Shown here in pieces: positions 60,423-64,000 of a DNA stretch of 64,000 nt. This DNA is from Musa acuminata AAA Group (Eukaryota; Streptophyta; Magnoliopsida; Zingiberales; Musaceae), in contig NC_088355.1 of assembly GCF_036884655.1 (NCBI RefSeq), positions 42,143,501-42,207,500 of the forward strand, in the 5' to 3' direction. Numbering within the stretch: the stretch's first letter is position 1; each line of letters begins with the position of its first letter. The notes beneath the pieces are model-generated. The model worked only from the letters and a program-made list of their open reading frames with translations, made no database searches and had not been told where the DNA came from. The position numbers were made by a program, and so were the translations under genes.

Positions 60423-61680
60423 CTATTTCACATAGTTATCAACGTGAATGTAAATTGGCGGAATATGACCCGATTTTGCAACCTTGACAACAAGTCCTAC
60501 AATACAACTATAACACATCAGTAAAACTACAGATCCGTAATATTTAAAAGAAAAGTTACAACGCGAATAAATATAGGACAAAAATACTGAAGAAAATTGA
60601 AGGAAAACATGAAATAGATTGATTATTACATTGCCTGGAAGGTCAGAGATATGTTTGAAAGGAGTTTGCCTTCTTCATAACTTGATTTTTCCATTACCAT
60701 GATGTTATATTAATTCTGCCATCAATTCATCAATCTTCATTGTGATTGCAATCAACTCTGAAGCCATCTATCAAAACTTTTACAATGAGAGTTGATATTG
60801 CATATCCTTGTTAATGGAAACTTAGGACCTAGGAACGAAATGAAGCTGCATTAAATCGCAAAGGCCAGTTCAATGGAGAAACCTCCAAATTCTTGTTGAT
60901 TTAGAGAAAGATTCCCGAGTAACCAAAAACAGGGGAAGGCAAAAATTACTCTATCAGCAATTATATCCGATTCACACTAAAGGCACAAGCAAGCTACAAA
61001 GAAAAAAATACAAGTTTTAGAACATGGAATCCTATAGATTAGATTACTACTGTAAATTTGAAGACTGCAACCGGTCTTTTACCCACACCATCACTCCAAC
61101 AGCCTCACAGCCACTTCGTCCCGTAAGAAGACCAGCTCGATGATCGTAGGGCAATGTTCCAAAATATGCGAAGATTAACTATTTCGTCGATGAATCCCCG
61201 TCGTCATGACTGTTCAGAGATAGCACCTAATCCACGAAGAACAACACAATCCACTCTACGAACTATTTGCTACTCGATCAAATTAAGGAATTGATACTGA
61301 CCGGAGTGCCAACCGCCCAACCTTTGACAGAAAACCTTTCGAGAAACCATTCACTTGGAAGAAAGCGGGCGCGGCGCTCAAAACCCACCCTGCCGAAGCA
61401 ACATTTCGAAGACCATCAGACCCACCCCTCCCTCTCAAACTCAAATCCATCGGAAAGGACAAGCAAAGACGACGACTTGCCAACACAAAAGGGACAACCT
61501 CCGTATCATCTCCAAATCTGGACCTAGCGATCCACGGCCGAACCTCCCCACGGCCGAAAGGCACGGCATCGTCGACGCTGAATGGGAAACGGAATTGGAG
61601 AACTTACGCACGAATCACGTGCTCTGAGAATTCTCGCCGACGGAGACGGTCAACGTCGCCCCGCGGGTCGAAGGTCAGCG
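60423..61680 (-). other. Possible minus-strand gene, structure unresolved
   Basis: Three signs suggest transcription toward lower coordinates. Four site II motifs lie at 61715-61757. The sequence from 61280 to 61680 is GC-rich, with a strong donor (GTAAGTT) at 61601-61607 after an apparently non-coding exon. A 74-nt exon-like tail at 60423-60496, after a TTGTATTGTAG acceptor, reads LVVKVAKSGHIPPIYIHVD and a few more residues to a TAG. I could not link an ATG exon to this tail; frames between 60530 and 61280 are broken by stops. A 55-codon frame beginning MDLSLRGRGG (about 61283-61450) is another possible coding piece. I do not recognise the product. Confidence 0.25.
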
Positions 61681-61714
61681 CAGAAGAGGAGCGACAGCGC
61701 CGTCATATCGCACT

Positions 61715-61757
61715 TGGGCTTAATAATTCAAATTGGGCTCCGGCCCATAAAAGCCCA
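61715..61757. promoter_or_regulatory. Cluster of four site II (TGGGCY) elements
   Basis: TGGGCT at 61715-61720 and 61734-61739, and the reverse forms GGCCCA at 61742-61747 and AGCCCA at 61752-61757. Site II elements are bound by TCP factors and mark promoters of ribosomal, mitochondrial and cell-cycle genes in plants. The GC-rich side is toward lower coordinates, which suggests a minus-strand gene. Confidence 0.6.
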
Positions 61758-61759
61758 AT

Positions 61760-64000
61760 AACCCTCGAATACATCAATCACTTCGTGTACTACTAAATAT
61801 ACTTACTACCAATTCACATACTCCTTGACAACAAACAAACACACCACAATCTTACATTATGTTTTGATTGATAAGACATGAAGATTATCTTAATATAAAG
61901 CTTGTCATTTAATGCACAATCTCCAAGTACAACACCAAGTACCAATGCTTCCCTATCCTAATAATATAAATGCGCCTAGTGTTGTCTTGAGCATGTGAGC
62001 TTAGGCATGCATGACCTTGGTTAACGAGAAACGGTCCCTCATAATAGTAGTTAAGGATTCATAAGATATAGGATATTGTAGATTATCCATCCCCCTTGGT
62101 TTTATTCAAGGCAATGGGAGGAGGGTGGGTCTCATCTTGATGTCTTCCTAGGAATGTGTGAAGTAGGGAACTGCACATCCGTTGGGTTTCACCCAATCTC
62201 ACTTGAAAGACTTCTCTTTTGTTGTCTTCTCGGGTGCCAATCACACAACATGATGGGTGTATAAATGCACCCTACATGTGAATCTCTCCTTTGTTTAACC
62301 CACTGATTCCTCTCCATTATTTTAAGGTTCTCCAACTTGGAGAGGAAGCGTCGACATTGATGATAGGATAGTATCCTAAACACTTATTAGCTTCCTAGCA
62401 ACGAGTTTTCCGAAAGAGACTCCATCAATGTATATATGTGCAAGGTGTTGACTTTATTCTCATGCTCTATTTGCTTCCTTGTCTCGCTTGATGTTGGTAT
62501 CAAAAGCATTAGCCAACATTTGAGCTGAAGCAGCAGCTGAGCTGTGTATCATCAGCCTATAAAAACAATGTTTTGTGGCCTCCATCCACATGCATGAAAC
62601 ACTGGTGTAGATAGTAGGTCTGTGGACCAGGACGGATGGACAGAGAGAAGAGAGGAACTGCCTTGTTCTATTTCAGGACAGGATACGGATCCATGTGCCT
62701 TCGTTTCAAAGCCTTGGAAGCTGTAATCTGGTCCTAACTCCTGTTTCTGAAGCAAAACATGCATGCTAAGGCTCTTGCTCACCTGGTCACGGTATGCACT
62801 GCTACTTTGGCCTCTCAAAACTCTTGTTTGTGTGATAGAATAGAATAGATGGCCAAGGAAAGAGGCCGGAGAGAGACAACATTGATGGCATCATCACATT
62901 GGGATACCGAGCCTAAATGGAGCTCCTGTGGCTGCGTGCACGAAGAACCCTAGAAAAGCAGCACATGATGCAGGGTTTCCTGTCGCTTCTTCCCCTCCAT
63001 TCGGGCGCACCTTCCCATGCTACCTTCCTTCCTGTGTTCTCTCTCTCCCCCCTCCTTCGTCCTCCGCTTTCTTTCTTTAATCATTGAGCCGCAAGCCAAC
63101 CACGGAGGGGCATGAACAACCCTAAGATGGCCAAAGGAGGCGGTTCTGTCCACAATCGACCCGCCTACAAAGGTCGGTTTCCAAAGCCATGCACTTCCCG
63201 AGGCACCAAAGGTGGGGCTTATTGGAAGCCAGCGTGCTGCTTCCTCTCCACAGTTGTCCAACTCGGCTGACCCGGAATAGTAGTATCATGGAGTTCCCAC
63301 AGGGAAGACCTGTAGAGGCCGTCATCATATCCTCCCGTCCGTCTTCTTTTCCATGCAAACTTTGTCTAGTAGTAAGTTGAGAGTCGGGAGAAATATGTGG
63401 CGATGGAGCTTATCTGACCCACCAAAGAAGAAGATAAAAGCTTGTCTATCGAAAGTTTCAGATCTAACACATGTCCTTCACGCACGCAATAATGAAGAAA
63501 GGTACAATGTTCACTGAATCATTGGACGTAAACATAGTTACTTCTCAGTTAATAATATCGATAAGGGTATATTTTCTTCATGTTTGTTTGTGTCTAAATG
63601 ATAGAAAAAATATTTATTTTAATCATAACTTGGATCAATAATTAACCCCGTGTGAACATTAGTCTAAAATAAATAAAAAAATTAAAAATTATCAAGTTAT
63701 GATAATCGATATTTCTTATTTTTTATTATGTTATCGACTTAAACCTCAGTCAAAAACATCATAAAAATCATTCGATTTTGATTTTTATAAAATCGATCGT
63801 AGAAACAATCATTCGATTCGATGTCACAAAACAAGCGTTCAAACACCTTATAACTATCGAGCGAACATTCGAACCTCTCTTTCGATCATGTCATACTAAC
63901 TTGATCGATTATCATCGATACAAGTAATAAAAATGATGTGACTTTGAACGTGAAAAGAAATGTCAGACTTTAACAAAGTGGGTATCGGACCTTCTGCTCC
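61760..64000. other. Non-coding right end of the window
   Basis: No supported gene. 61860-62510 contains a possible decayed LTR end with a primer-binding-site-like TGGTATCAAAAGC at 62494-62506. 62870-63400 has mixed composition with overlapping short frames and no domain. 63540-63960 is AT-rich. Confidence 0.5.

Noticed and set aside
60781..60820. Start-like MASELIAITMKIDELMAELI frame (about 60705-60767, minus)
   Set aside because: It stops after 20 codons and cannot be spliced in frame to the exon-like tail at 60423-60496.
1..64000. CRISPR arrays, operons, bacterial-type mobile elements, rRNA genes
   Set aside because: Nothing of the kind is seen; the window is plant nuclear DNA. The only regular repeats are microsatellites, the KNOX intronic minisatellite and the LTRs.

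Overview
The window reads as nuclear DNA of a flowering plant, most likely a commelinid monocot. A Zingiberales genome such as Musa or Ensete would fit, but that is inference. The support is spliced GT-AG genes with conserved plant exon structures, AT-rich intergenic DNA with many (GA/CT)n microsatellites, a Ty1/copia LTR retrotransposon, a strikingly GC-rich intronless gene (RLP44) beside AT-rich genes, and a class I KNOX protein whose C-terminus resembles the rs1/OSH15/KNAT1 group.

Layout, left to right. A short CLE signalling-peptide precursor (2.3-2.5 kb, minus). A five-exon class I KNOX homeobox gene (4.2-8.4 kb, minus) with a 2.85-kb third intron holding a minisatellite. About 6.8 kb of intergenic DNA. 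A young copia element (15280-20821) with nearly identical 172-bp LTRs, a 5-bp target duplication and one internal stop in its polyprotein. More intergenic DNA. A three-exon HD-Zip class II gene (24.6-25.8 kb, minus). A gene-poor, AT-rich stretch with one unassigned ORF (28.1-28.5 kb). A fifteen-exon DEAD-box helicase of the RH16/DBP9/DDX56 type (32.1-40.1 kb, minus). An intronless RLP44-type receptor-like protein (41.5-42.4 kb, minus). A weak candidate gene (43.8-44.2 kb). A nine-exon AINTEGUMENTA-like/PLETHORA gene of the AIL6/PLT3 type (48.1-50.9 kb, minus) including the 9-nt AP2 micro-exon. The rest is mostly non-coding, with a possible minus-strand gene near 60.4-61.7 kb whose presumed promoter carries four site II elements.

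All six confidently modelled host genes lie on the minus strand. Five of them (CLE, KNOX1, HD-Zip II, RLP44, AIL6/PLT3) belong to families that act in meristem maintenance, organ initiation or hormone and cell-wall signalling; the helicase is a ribosome-biogenesis housekeeping gene. I see no bacterial-type operon, CRISPR array or obviously new multi-gene system. The most notable observations are the serine at position 7 of the CLE peptide, a GC-AG first intron in KNOX, the intronic minisatellite in KNOX, the near-intact copia element, and the unassigned ORFs. All exon junctions were worked out by hand from splice signals and reading frame; transcripts would be needed to confirm them.
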